The position numbers and the translations under genes were made by a program. From Ardenticatenaceae bacterium (GTDB taxonomy: Bacteria; Chloroflexota; Anaerolineae; Promineifilales; Promineifilaceae): a stretch of DNA of 64,000 bases. A model generated the notes under the pieces. The model did not search any database, had not been told where the DNA came from, and was given only the letters and a program-made list of their open reading frames with translations. Location of the stretch: contig JACKBQ010000001.1 in NCBI GenBank assembly GCA_020634455.1, forward strand, positions 682,001 through 746,000, given 5' to 3'. Shown here one piece after another: positions 44,149 to 52,171 of the stretch. The number at the start of each line of letters is the position of its first letter. Position 1 is the stretch's first letter.

Positions 44149-45132
44149 GTGGCTGAACCACTCATTTTCTGCGAAAACCTGATCAAAATTTACCAAATCG
44201 GCGACCTTGAGGTGCTGGCTCTGCAAGGTTTGGAATTTAGTGTCAATACGGGCGAGATGGTCGGCATTGTGGGTGTTAGCGGCAGTGGTAAAACGACCTT
44301 GCTTAATGTGCTAGGTGGACTTGTCCGTCCTTCGGCGGGCCAGGTAATCATCAATGGGCATCATTTGCTCAAGTTGTCTGACCATGCGCTCAATCGGTAC
44401 CGACGCACGGAAGTTGGCTTTGTGTGGCAACAGGGCGCTCGTAACCTCATTCCTTATTTAAGCGCATTGGAAAATGTGCAGTTTCCCATGACGCTCGGTG
44501 GCACTTTTGGGCGAGAGGCGCGGGAACGAGCCAAATCATTGTTAGAGATGGTGGGTTTAGCGGAGCGCATGGACCATTATTTGCAAGCTCTGTCTGGTGG
44601 TGAACAACAGCGGGTGGCAATTGCCGTTGCGTTGGCCAACAATCCTTCCCTTTTGCTGGCAGACGAGCCAACTGGCGAGCTGGACTCTGTAACGGCTCAG
44701 ACTATCTATGACGCCCTGCGGGAGCTGAATCGTCAACTGGGGCTGACCATTCTGATCGTTAGCCATGACCCTCAACTGGCGCGTCAGGTAGATCGCGTGG
44801 TGGCGATTCGGGATGGTAAAACAGCCACAGAAACCGTGCGCGCTCAACAAAAAACGGGGGCAGAAAATGACGACTCTGAGGTTGAGCAGTTTGAAGAGTT
44901 GACGATGCTTGATTCTGCCGGACGGCTGCAACTGCCTAAAAGTTATCGTGAGGCGTTGCACATTGGGGATCGGGTGCAGATGGAGTTAAGAGATGACGGG
45001 GTGGTGATTCGTCCGGTTAGACGTGAGCAGAGGGGAACTGAAGAAACGGCCGTATCTCCCCCAGCCTCTCCTTCAACAAAAAACGAAACCCAATCCCCGC
45101 GCCGCCCCTGGCTACGATGGTGGCGACGTTAG
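44149..45132 (+). CDS. ABC ATPase with AbrB-like C-terminal domain
   Basis: A 327-residue protein. Residues 1 to about 225 form a MacB/LolD ATPase (Walker A GVSGSGKTT, signature LSGGEQQRVAIAVAL, Walker B LLLADEPTGELD, H-loop SHD). After a short acidic linker, residues about 250-293 read LTMLDSAGRLQLPKSYREAL and GDRVQMELRDDGVVIRPV, the swapped-hairpin pattern of SpoVT/AbrB domains. The GTG 44149 start has GGGAGA about 11 bases upstream and lies 1 base after the permease stop. The AbrB-like part normally binds DNA as a dimer; here it may dimerise the ATPase. Its last 21 bases overlap the convergent PfkB gene. Confidence 0.88.
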   Translation: MAEPLIFCENLIKIYQIGDLEVLALQGLEFSVNTGEMVGIVGVSGSGKTTLLNVLGGLVRPSAGQVIINGHHLLKLSDHALNRYRRTEVGFVWQQGARNLIPYLSALENVQFPMTLGGTFGREARERAKSLLEMVGLAERMDHYLQALSGGEQQRVAIAVALANNPSLLLADEPTGELDSVTAQTIYDALRELNRQLGLTILIVSHDPQLARQVDRVVAIRDGKTATETVRAQQKTGAENDDSEVEQFEELTMLDSAGRLQLPKSYREALHIGDRVQMELRDDGVVIRPVRREQRGTEETAVSPPASPSTKNETQSPRRPWLRWWRR

Positions 45133-46053
45133 CTCTTGGGAATCCCGCGCCAAAAACGCCCCAACTTGGGCCGAGGTTGGCAGCCCCCCTCTGGGGCCTA
45201 AGCCGGTGACGGACAAGGCGGCGGCAGCATTGGCAAAGGCTAAACATTGTGCCAAACTTTTCCCTTGCAGCGTTGAACTCAAAAAAGCGGCATTAAAAGT
45301 GTCGCCCGCTCCGGTGGTATCCTGAACGTCAACTGAATGACCGGAGATTTGTGCGGTGGAAACGGCCGTTACCGCCAAAGCCCCCTTCCCCGCCAACGTC
45401 ACCACCACCACCTCTGGGCCATAGGCCAACAGCTTTCGCGCACCCTCAATAGTAGCCGATTCTCCGCTGATGCTCACAAAACCCCGTTCATTAAATGAAG
45501 CGATATTCACCCAACGCAGCATCGCTTCCAACTCTTGGCGGCTCGCGCCGGTGGTAGCCTCGACATCAATCATGACCTTTGTTTGGTTGGCATGGGCAAT
45601 TTTAGCCAGGCGAATAAATTGCTGTGGATCATTCGGAAAGGCGTGGATGGCGCGTGTCTGGCCAAATGCCCGCTGATACGCCTCATCTGTGTAGCTGGGT
45701 TTGAACGTGGGGACGACAATGATGGAGCGCTCGCCATCTGGCTCGATTAAAATAACCGTAAAAGGCGAGGCCCCGCCAGCTTTTACCTGCATAAATTCGG
45801 TGGCAACGCCGTAATTCGCAAAATCATCAATGATAATTTGCCCTTCCACATCATCCCCGACCGTTGAAAACGAGGCAACTTGCATGCCCAAACGGGCAGC
45901 GGCGCAGGCAAAGTTGGCACAGGGGCCACCTGGCAGTCGGCCGACTAGCTCTGCCATCACCTTTTCGCCATACCCAGGCAGTTGGTCTACCTTCATGACG
46001 ATGTCCAGATCAAGCCCATCAATTGTTATGATGTCAAACGGCCGTTTCTCCAT
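45112..46053 (-). CDS. PfkB family ribokinase-like kinase (GAGD type)
   Basis: A 313-residue kinase. It has IDGLDLDIVMKVDQLPGYGEK, LPGGPCANFACAAARLG as first signature and DTTGAGDTFNAAF as the complete second signature. It is the most ribokinase-like of the eight. ATG 46053 follows GAGGAGG. It is last in the minus-strand uptake cluster and would phosphorylate ribose or another sugar set free by the nucleoside hydrolases (inference). Its end overlaps the ABC ATPase gene by 21 bases. Confidence 0.9.
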   Translation of the reverse strand: MEKRPFDIITIDGLDLDIVMKVDQLPGYGEKVMAELVGRLPGGPCANFACAAARLGMQVASFSTVGDDVEGQIIIDDFANYGVATEFMQVKAGGASPFTVILIEPDGERSIIVVPTFKPSYTDEAYQRAFGQTRAIHAFPNDPQQFIRLAKIAHANQTKVMIDVEATTGASRQELEAMLRWVNIASFNERGFVSISGESATIEGARKLLAYGPEVVVVTLAGKGALAVTAVSTAQISGHSVDVQDTTGAGDTFNAAFLSSTLQGKSLAQCLAFANAAAALSVTGLGPRGGLPTSAQVGAFLARDSQELTSPPS

Positions 46054-46063
46054 TGCACCCTCC

Positions 46064-46969
46064 TCAAACCTCTTCAATTAACCTCATGGCCTCCGCTGCC
46101 CGCTGCCGGGCTAAACGCTGCACGGCCTCATCAATCACAGGCGGGCCAATTTGGGCAATAGTCAGGGCAGCACTCACCGCAGCTTGCGCCGCTGCCTGCC
46201 GCAAATCATACGTCTCCAGCCACCCAACCAACAACCCACCACAAAACGCATTGCCAGCGCCGGTCACATCCACAACCTTTGCCGGAAAGGCAGGAACCCG
46301 CAAAAACAGGTCAGCTTCACGGTCATAAATGAGTGATCCGGCCTTGCCCCGGCGCAAGGCGACAAGGCGCGGCCCCAGCGCGGCCAAAGCCCGTAGCTGC
46401 TCTTTTGGCGGTCGTTCCCCGACCAGCACCTGTGCGTCTGGCTCCCCCGGCGAGAAGATGGTAAAGAAAGGAAGGCATCGCTTAAAAATGGCAATTTCAA
46501 CGGAAGTGGTGTCTTCGTCCACAATCAATTCGGCACTCAGGAAAACGTTCGCGGCCACCAGTGCTTGTACAAATTGTTCTTCGAGTGCATCCCCACGACC
46601 GAAGAAGTGAAACCCTTTGAGCGTAGGCGAGATGGGCTGCGCAGCGGGCACATGAACCAGTTGGTCAAACCAGGCCTCAGCCGATACGCGGGGAACCTGG
46701 GTACGACGGCCGTCTTCTTCCAAAACTTGCCAGGCACGCGGCGTTGGTAAATCAGTGACCACCAACCCTCGGTCGTCAAAGCCATGTGGCTTTAAGCAGC
46801 GGGGGTCAAAATCGGCACCCACCGCGGCATTTAGGGTCACGTCGTCGTGCCAAAGCCGCATACCGCAGGCGGCATACAAACCCCCACCGCCCAGCTGGGC
46901 CATTGCGGTACGGCCGTTCGGGTAAATAATGTCGTCGAGGATAATGCCCCAGGTGGCGTAACGGCTCAT
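46064..46969 (-). CDS. PfkB-like protein with GAGN motif, coupled to SIS gene
   Basis: A 301-residue protein starting MSRYATWGIILDDIIYPNGRTAM, then LGGGGLYAACGMRLWHD. The second signature reads DVTGAGNAFCGGL with Asn240 in place of Asp. The I-[IL]-DD-I start is shared with the 14700, 31247 and 35910 genes. It overlaps the SIS gene by one base (TGATG), so both are made together. A kinase-plus-SIS pair recalls FrlD and FrlB, where a sugar amine is phosphorylated and then split. Confidence 0.87.
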   Translation of the reverse strand: MSRYATWGIILDDIIYPNGRTAMAQLGGGGLYAACGMRLWHDDVTLNAAVGADFDPRCLKPHGFDDRGLVVTDLPTPRAWQVLEEDGRRTQVPRVSAEAWFDQLVHVPAAQPISPTLKGFHFFGRGDALEEQFVQALVAANVFLSAELIVDEDTTSVEIAIFKRCLPFFTIFSPGEPDAQVLVGERPPKEQLRALAALGPRLVALRRGKAGSLIYDREADLFLRVPAFPAKVVDVTGAGNAFCGGLLVGWLETYDLRQAAAQAAVSAALTIAQIGPPVIDEAVQRLARQRAAEAMRLIEEV

Positions 46970-48051
46970 CAGTGGGGCACAGATTTGGGGCGTTGGTAAC
47001 CCGTGGCGACCTTCTGTTCTGCCAGAACAATGCCCAACATTTGCAGCGGCGGAATGGTCAGAAGAGGACTCATCGGCTCGGACACAGCGGGTAAAACCAC
47101 ACCATCAGCAGGAGATTGGAGTAGATCGGCCGTTTCTGGCGTGGCGATGACAAACAGGCGGCTGCCCCAGGCGCGCACCACGCGAGCCGTATCGCGACAG
47201 CGACTCACAACCTTACCCTGCGGCGCAATCAAAATCACGGCATCCTCCTTCCTGATGACGCCAATCCGCAGGGCGTGATGAAATTCTTCAACGGTCAGGG
47301 GCATGCCTGGCTCCTGGGGGCCAGCCGCCAACAAAGCCGAGCCGTTTTGGGCAACGGCAAAACTGGGGCCACCACCCACGAAGGTGGTGTAACCGGGCTG
47401 GGTGGTGACCACCGCCTCCGCCCACTGTTTGCTTTGGGTTAAAACGGCCGTAATCTGCCCAGGAATCGCCCGCAGCTGGGCCTGAAGCTGCTTCGCTTCA
47501 TCCTGGCCAAGATGGCCACGCGCTTGCCCAAAAGCAATAGCTAAATCAATTAAAACGGCAATGGTGGCCGTGGTGGTTTGGGCGGGCCAACCCACCTTGG
47601 ACCCACGCGGAATCAGCGTCACCGGCGGTTTTGCCACAAATGGATTGCTTTCATTGGGATTATCGGTGATTCCAATGACCAAAGCGTCGGAGGCCAAAGC
47701 CAAATCGAGCGCGTCCCAGGTGGTGGTGGGGCGGCCGCTGGAGCTAATGACAAAGTGCGCGGTTTGTTTATGGATGCCTAAACGGCCGTAAGCGGCATAC
47801 TCATACGCTTGCAACGGTTCAAATGGAACACCTGCATAGGATTCCCAGGCATAACGCACAGCCTGCGCCGCAAACCACGAATCGCCAGACCCGCTGGCTA
47901 AAACTTGATTGATTTTCCGATCTGCCATCTGTTGCGCCAAAATCTGAACCTGTGGCGATAATTCTTGCAGTACGCGAGTAAGAACCGCTGGTTGGGCGGC
48001 AACCTCTTCGCGCGTATTGGCAATGGGCATCATAGCTATATTATCAGACAA
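46969..48051 (-). CDS. SIS domain isomerase/deglycase-like protein
   Basis: A 360-residue protein with tandem SIS domains: VLASGSGDSWFAAQAVRYAWE, FVISSSGRPTTTWDALDLAL in the first, and TTFVGGGPSFAVAQNGSALLAAG, VEEFHHALRIGVI in the second. The EEFHH segment is in the position of the GlmS-family catalytic Glu/His. The start is TTG 48051, preceded by AGGAGG at 6 bases, which is better than the ATG at 48033. It probably acts on a phosphorylated ketose amine or hexosamine and is coupled to the PfkB-like gene. Confidence 0.88.
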   Translation of the reverse strand: MSDNIAMMPIANTREEVAAQPAVLTRVLQELSPQVQILAQQMADRKINQVLASGSGDSWFAAQAVRYAWESYAGVPFEPLQAYEYAAYGRLGIHKQTAHFVISSSGRPTTTWDALDLALASDALVIGITDNPNESNPFVAKPPVTLIPRGSKVGWPAQTTTATIAVLIDLAIAFGQARGHLGQDEAKQLQAQLRAIPGQITAVLTQSKQWAEAVVTTQPGYTTFVGGGPSFAVAQNGSALLAAGPQEPGMPLTVEEFHHALRIGVIRKEDAVILIAPQGKVVSRCRDTARVVRAWGSRLFVIATPETADLLQSPADGVVLPAVSEPMSPLLTIPPLQMLGIVLAEQKVATGYQRPKSVPH

Positions 48052-48089
48052 CAGAATCCTCCTAATTTTTATAATAAACGCATGATTCT

Positions 48090-48167
48090 ACTGAAAAAGC
48101 CGCAGATTTCGCAGATTTTTACTCTGGACACCTTCGCGGGTTTGCGCCTTTACGCAAGCTTTTCAGT
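48090..48167. repeat. Intergenic inverted repeat
   Basis: ACTGAAAAAGC at 48090 pairs with GCTTTTCAGT ending at 48167, with two CGCAGATTT copies inside the loop. It separates the nucleoside hydrolase pair from the SIS gene (203-base gap). It may be a mobile intergenic repeat or a weak terminator. Confidence 0.4.
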
Positions 48168-48254
48168 GGACTCAATAAATTTACAGGGATTTTTCCTAGA
48201 GATGTGGAGCGCACAGCACAAGTGGCTGTATCGGGTGGTTTGCTTTGCAGTTAT

Positions 48255-49208
48255 CTAGGGGTAACTTTGCAACACATCCAGGAAGCGTTCCCAGAAACGT
48301 TCTGCATTAACGGCGACGGCCACCTCAGCATTTGGGGGGGCGCCTTGAGGTTCGCCGGTATCGGCGCGGCGATGGCGGTAATCGCAAACGGTCATGCCAT
48401 AGGTGTGCGTACCCGCTAGCTCAATCGCCACGTGCATTGGCTCGAAGGTTAAAATATCTGGATCCGTCAACGCGATCACGGCTAACGGATCGTGCATGGA
48501 TCCGCCGGGTAACCCAAAAAGCCGCGACAAACGTTCACTGTAAAAATCGAGCATCTCGGCCACGGCAACGGCCGTTCGGCTACCCATCTCTCGAATTTGC
48601 TTCCGGTATTTTGGCGTGGCGTTGACTTGTCGCGTCACGTTAAGACCCAGCATTTTGATGGGAATGCCGCTCGTAAAGACCACATGAGCCGCCTCAGCAT
48701 CTGCCCAAATGTTAAATTCGGCAGCGGCCGTAACATTGCCAAACGTGGTTGACCCACCCATCAAGCTGATCGCAGTCACATAATCAGCTAAATCTGGATA
48801 GCGACGGATAGCAACAGCAATATTGGTCAGTGGGCCTACCGGAACCAAGTGAAAGTTTGGCGTTTCTTTCGCAGTTCGATAGATAAAATCAACCGCATGT
48901 TCCTCTAAAACAGGGACTGTTGGCTCGGGTATGGTAGGGCCATCCAATCCAGTTTTACCATGCACGCGTGAGCCATCGTCGGCTGAATTATTCTCTCTCA
49001 GCAAGGGTCGGTCATGCCCAGCGGCAATGGGGATATGCCGCAAATCGGCCAATTCCACCGTAAAACGGGCATTTTTGGTTGTGAGCGGCAAGGAAGCATT
49101 GCCAAAAACGGTGGTAATGCCCTTGATGTCCATCGTGCGTGCCCCAAGTAAAATGGCCATGACATCATCATGGCCAGGGTCACAATCAATGATTGCCGGG
49201 GTTTTCAT
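48255..49208 (-). CDS. Nucleoside hydrolase (IUNH), copy 1
   Basis: A 317-residue inosine-uridine nucleoside hydrolase. IIDCDPGHDDVMAILLG near residues 6-22 is the calcium-binding DxDxxxDD motif. VPVGPLTNIAVAIRRYP and SLMGGSTTFGNVTAAAEFNIWADAEAAHVVF follow, and the late His of the base-leaving step is likely at SMHDPLAV. Such enzymes split ribonucleosides into base and ribose. It overlaps the next upstream hydrolase gene by 4 bases (ATGA). Confidence 0.92.
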   Translation of the reverse strand: MKTPAIIDCDPGHDDVMAILLGARTMDIKGITTVFGNASLPLTTKNARFTVELADLRHIPIAAGHDRPLLRENNSADDGSRVHGKTGLDGPTIPEPTVPVLEEHAVDFIYRTAKETPNFHLVPVGPLTNIAVAIRRYPDLADYVTAISLMGGSTTFGNVTAAAEFNIWADAEAAHVVFTSGIPIKMLGLNVTRQVNATPKYRKQIREMGSRTAVAVAEMLDFYSERLSRLFGLPGGSMHDPLAVIALTDPDILTFEPMHVAIELAGTHTYGMTVCDYRHRRADTGEPQGAPPNAEVAVAVNAERFWERFLDVLQSYP

Positions 49209-50161
49209 GAGACTGCCTCGGTTAAGCGCTGTTTGTACAACGCGAGAAAACGGTCGTTGTCAACATCCACACAAACATGCACGTTTGGCTCGGCTTCAGC
49301 ACTTAAGCGCCAATCAACGGCCGTTAGGCCAAAATTCACAGGGCTTACCGTTTCAACCTCGACATGCACAAGTTTTGTCTTAAACAGCGTCGGGTCAATC
49401 ACATAAGCCAACGCCGAGGAATCATGAACGTATAAGCCATCCAAACCAGAGGCTTCTTTATAAAAGCCCATATAATGCGGCAAGATTTTAGTGATGAAGT
49501 CCGTAAAGCGATTACCAGCCTTGCCCAATTCAGCCACATACGCTGGTGTCATCACCGTTTTTCGCGTCACATCCAACCCTACCATCGTTACTTGCCAGGG
49601 CGCGTTAAACACAATTTTGGCGGCTTCAGGATCGTTGCGGATATTGGCCTCTGCTACACCAGAGGCATTCCCCATCGCGTTCGCAGCCCCACCCATTAAG
49701 ACAACCTCTTTTACATTTTTCGCAATCTTTGGTTCCAGCGATACGGCCAAAGCGACATTTGTTAGCGGCCCCAAAGCGACCAAGGTAATCTCTCCCGGAT
49801 TGGCCATAATGGTGTCAACGATAAATTGGGCGGCCCGCCGGGGGTCAGGCTGGCCTTTAGGCAAAGGAAAATCCACCTCGCCCAAGCCATTATGGCCGTG
49901 TACGCGCCAGCCAAATCCCTTAAATTCACGCAGCAACGGGGCTTCTGCTCCCCTGGCTACTGGCACTTCAGGATGACCAGCTAATTCTACTAACCGCAAA
50001 GCATTGCGTGTGGTGTTTTCGCTACCGGAATTGCCGAAAACGGCCGTTAACCCTTCTACCTTCACTTCTGGCGAACAAAAGGCAAACAAAATCGCCATCG
50101 AATCATCCACACCCGGATCGGTGTCAATAAGGATACGCTTTGGTAAATCAGAATTTTTCAT
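49205..50161 (-). CDS. Nucleoside hydrolase (IUNH), copy 2
   Basis: A 318-residue nucleoside hydrolase with LIDTDPGVDDSMAILFAF at the calcium site, VALGPLTNVALAVSLEP and VLMGGAANAMGNASGVAEANIRNDPEAA, and the late HDSSALAYV. It differs enough from the other copy to suggest a different base preference. It follows the two ABC permease genes at 43 bases in the same direction. Together they form an uptake-and-cleave unit. Confidence 0.92.
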   Translation of the reverse strand: MKNSDLPKRILIDTDPGVDDSMAILFAFCSPEVKVEGLTAVFGNSGSENTTRNALRLVELAGHPEVPVARGAEAPLLREFKGFGWRVHGHNGLGEVDFPLPKGQPDPRRAAQFIVDTIMANPGEITLVALGPLTNVALAVSLEPKIAKNVKEVVLMGGAANAMGNASGVAEANIRNDPEAAKIVFNAPWQVTMVGLDVTRKTVMTPAYVAELGKAGNRFTDFITKILPHYMGFYKEASGLDGLYVHDSSALAYVIDPTLFKTKLVHVEVETVSPVNFGLTAVDWRLSAEAEPNVHVCVDVDNDRFLALYKQRLTEAVS

Positions 50162-50204
50162 AATGATAAAACAGCCCTACATCAACAAATAGCGTCAGCA
50201 GAAA

Positions 50205-51155
50205 TTAGCCCTTAACACCCGTTTGGGCAACACCCTCGGTGTAATATTTTTGCAGCAACACGAAGAGAATGATGACAGGCACAGAAGCCAGAGCAGCTCC
50301 GGCAAACCGACGGCCCCAATAAGTTGTGCGCTGCGTTTGCGTCAAAGCCAATGTAACCTGAATAACCTGAATATTTTTGTCACTGACAGCAATAAGCGGC
50401 CATAAAAACAGATTCCATATAAATTGGAATTCCAGCAAAGACATCGTAATCAAGCCCGGAATGGATAAAGGCATAATCACATGCCGCAAAACCTGAACAT
50501 AGCTCGCACCATCAATGATGGCTGCTTCATCCAAATCTCTTGGGATTTCCTTAAAAAATTGGATTAGGGCAAAAATGACAAAGGGGCTGGCAAACCAGGG
50601 CAAAATCATGGCCCAATACGTATTCGCAAAGCCCAATTGCTTTACCACAATAAAAAGTGGTACGAGTGTAACCTGAACAGGAACAAACAATGTCGCAATG
50701 ACATAAAGCAGGATAACGTTTTTCTTAGGGAATGGTAATCTTGAAAAAAAGAAAGCCGCTAAAGTGTTAAAAATCAAACTCGAAATCACCACGCTGGCCG
50801 ACACAATAAACGAGTTCAATAAATTTTTGTCAAACCTTAAACTTTCTCGCGCCCCCACTTCATTCAAGCCCATGACCGTTTGGTAATGTTCTAAAGTCCA
50901 TTCCCCGGGTCTGGGCAAAAAGGTGTGAATGGAAAGGGGGAAAAGATTGGCTAATATTTGGCTTTCTTGCCGAAAACTGGCTAATACAGTCCAGATAAAT
51001 GGTGTCAGAAAAATGACAACCAACAAAAAATATCCAATCCATCGAATGATATCCAGGATACCAATCGCCCGAATGCTTTGCATCAAGGCAGAAGTTAGAG
51101 TCAATGGAGAAGCAGAGGATTGTTTTCTATTTGAGGAGCTTTGCGTCGTTGCCAT
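50205..51155 (-). CDS. Sugar-type ABC permease, MalG-like
   Basis: A 316-residue permease with six likely helices. The EAA loop reads DEAAIIDGASYVQVLRHVIMPLSIPGLI, the contact site for the ATPase. ATG 51155 follows AGGTGG at 5 bases. The CUT1-type importer of which it is part has no ATPase gene nearby; a shared MsmK-like ATPase is likely. With two nucleoside hydrolase genes downstream, nucleosides or oligosaccharide-like nucleosides may be the cargo. This is inference. Confidence 0.9.
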   Translation of the reverse strand: MATTQSSSNRKQSSASPLTLTSALMQSIRAIGILDIIRWIGYFLLVVIFLTPFIWTVLASFRQESQILANLFPLSIHTFLPRPGEWTLEHYQTVMGLNEVGARESLRFDKNLLNSFIVSASVVISSLIFNTLAAFFFSRLPFPKKNVILLYVIATLFVPVQVTLVPLFIVVKQLGFANTYWAMILPWFASPFVIFALIQFFKEIPRDLDEAAIIDGASYVQVLRHVIMPLSIPGLITMSLLEFQFIWNLFLWPLIAVSDKNIQVIQVTLALTQTQRTTYWGRRFAGAALASVPVIILFVLLQKYYTEGVAQTGVKG

Positions 51156-51164
51156 ACCTGCCAC

Positions 51165-52085
51165 CTAATAATCCGTGTCCAAGAGTTTGATCTGTCCAAA
51201 ACTGATTACCAACAGAATTGCTAGTGTAACCATAGATAGGGCACTGGCATATCCCATATCTTGGAATAAAAAGCCCTGCTGGTAAATGTAGTACACAATA
51301 ATATTGGTGGATTCTAGTGGACCACCTTTGGTCATTTGGAAAACAGGGTCAAACATTTGGAAAGAAAATGCAACTTGTGTTACTAGAACAAACATTAAAA
51401 CCGGCCGCAATAAAGGCAGTGTGACATTCCAAAATTGTTGCCAGCGAGTAGCCCCATCCACAGTGGCTGCTTCATAATAGGTACGCGGGATACCTTTTAG
51501 ACCAGCCATGAGAATAATCATGCTAAAGCCAACATCCTTCCATATCATCATAAAAGTCAGAGAAGGCAATGCTCTATCTTCATGTGAAATAAAGCGTATC
51601 TTTGGCAAACCAACCGAGTTCAAAATGCTCTGAAACAGCCCCTGTTCTGAATGGTACATCAAGGCCCAGATAATAGAAACAACAATAATAGAGGTTACCA
51701 TGGGAGCCATAATGGCTGAACGAACAATTGACGAACCAATTGATTGTTTAGACAAAAAAATGGCAAGAGCCAACGCCAACATGACTTGAATTGGAATTTT
51801 GACTAATACGTAAACAAAAGTGACCTGTAATGAATTCCAAAAAGCTGGATCACTCGCCATACGTATATAATGATCAAAGCCAATAAAGTCTCGGTATCCA
51901 CCCAATAAGCTATATTGGTAGAGACTTGAACGGGCTGCTGAGACAATCGGATAATAGCGGAAAAGCGTGAAGTTAATTAAAGCTGGCAATACAAACAGAA
52001 AAGCAACAATGTAACTTCGCCGTCGCCAAGTAAAAAAACGGCCGAATGCAGAGCCTTGAGTTTGAATAGGTGCGGTTCCTTGCAT
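51165..52085 (-). CDS. Sugar-type ABC permease, MalF/UgpA-like
   Basis: A 306-residue permease with six helices and the EAA loop YEAATVDGATRWQQFWNVTLPLLRPVLM. It starts after the solute-binding protein gene and a strong hairpin, and leads into the MalG-like gene after 9 bases. Base composition in this stretch is visibly more A+T rich than the flanks. No ACGGCCGT site occurs between about 50.05 and 54.49 kb. Confidence 0.9.
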   Translation of the reverse strand: MQGTAPIQTQGSAFGRFFTWRRRSYIVAFLFVLPALINFTLFRYYPIVSAARSSLYQYSLLGGYRDFIGFDHYIRMASDPAFWNSLQVTFVYVLVKIPIQVMLALALAIFLSKQSIGSSIVRSAIMAPMVTSIIVVSIIWALMYHSEQGLFQSILNSVGLPKIRFISHEDRALPSLTFMMIWKDVGFSMIILMAGLKGIPRTYYEAATVDGATRWQQFWNVTLPLLRPVLMFVLVTQVAFSFQMFDPVFQMTKGGPLESTNIIVYYIYQQGFLFQDMGYASALSMVTLAILLVISFGQIKLLDTDY

Positions 52086-52109
52086 AATGTTTGCCCGAAA
52101 AAATTACAG

Positions 52110-52148
52110 AACAAGGTTGAGGGCTAAACATCAGCCCTCAACCTTGTT
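52110..52148 (-). terminator. Strong intercistronic hairpin after the binding-protein gene
   Basis: A perfect 16-base stem (AACAAGGTTGAGGGCT and its complement) with a 7-base loop, followed on the minus strand by a T-rich stretch. It sits 23 bases after the solute-binding protein stop. It probably stops most transcripts there, so that the binding protein is made in excess over the permeases. Confidence 0.7.
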
Positions 52149-52171
52149 ACTACTATGTTAAATAAACCCGA

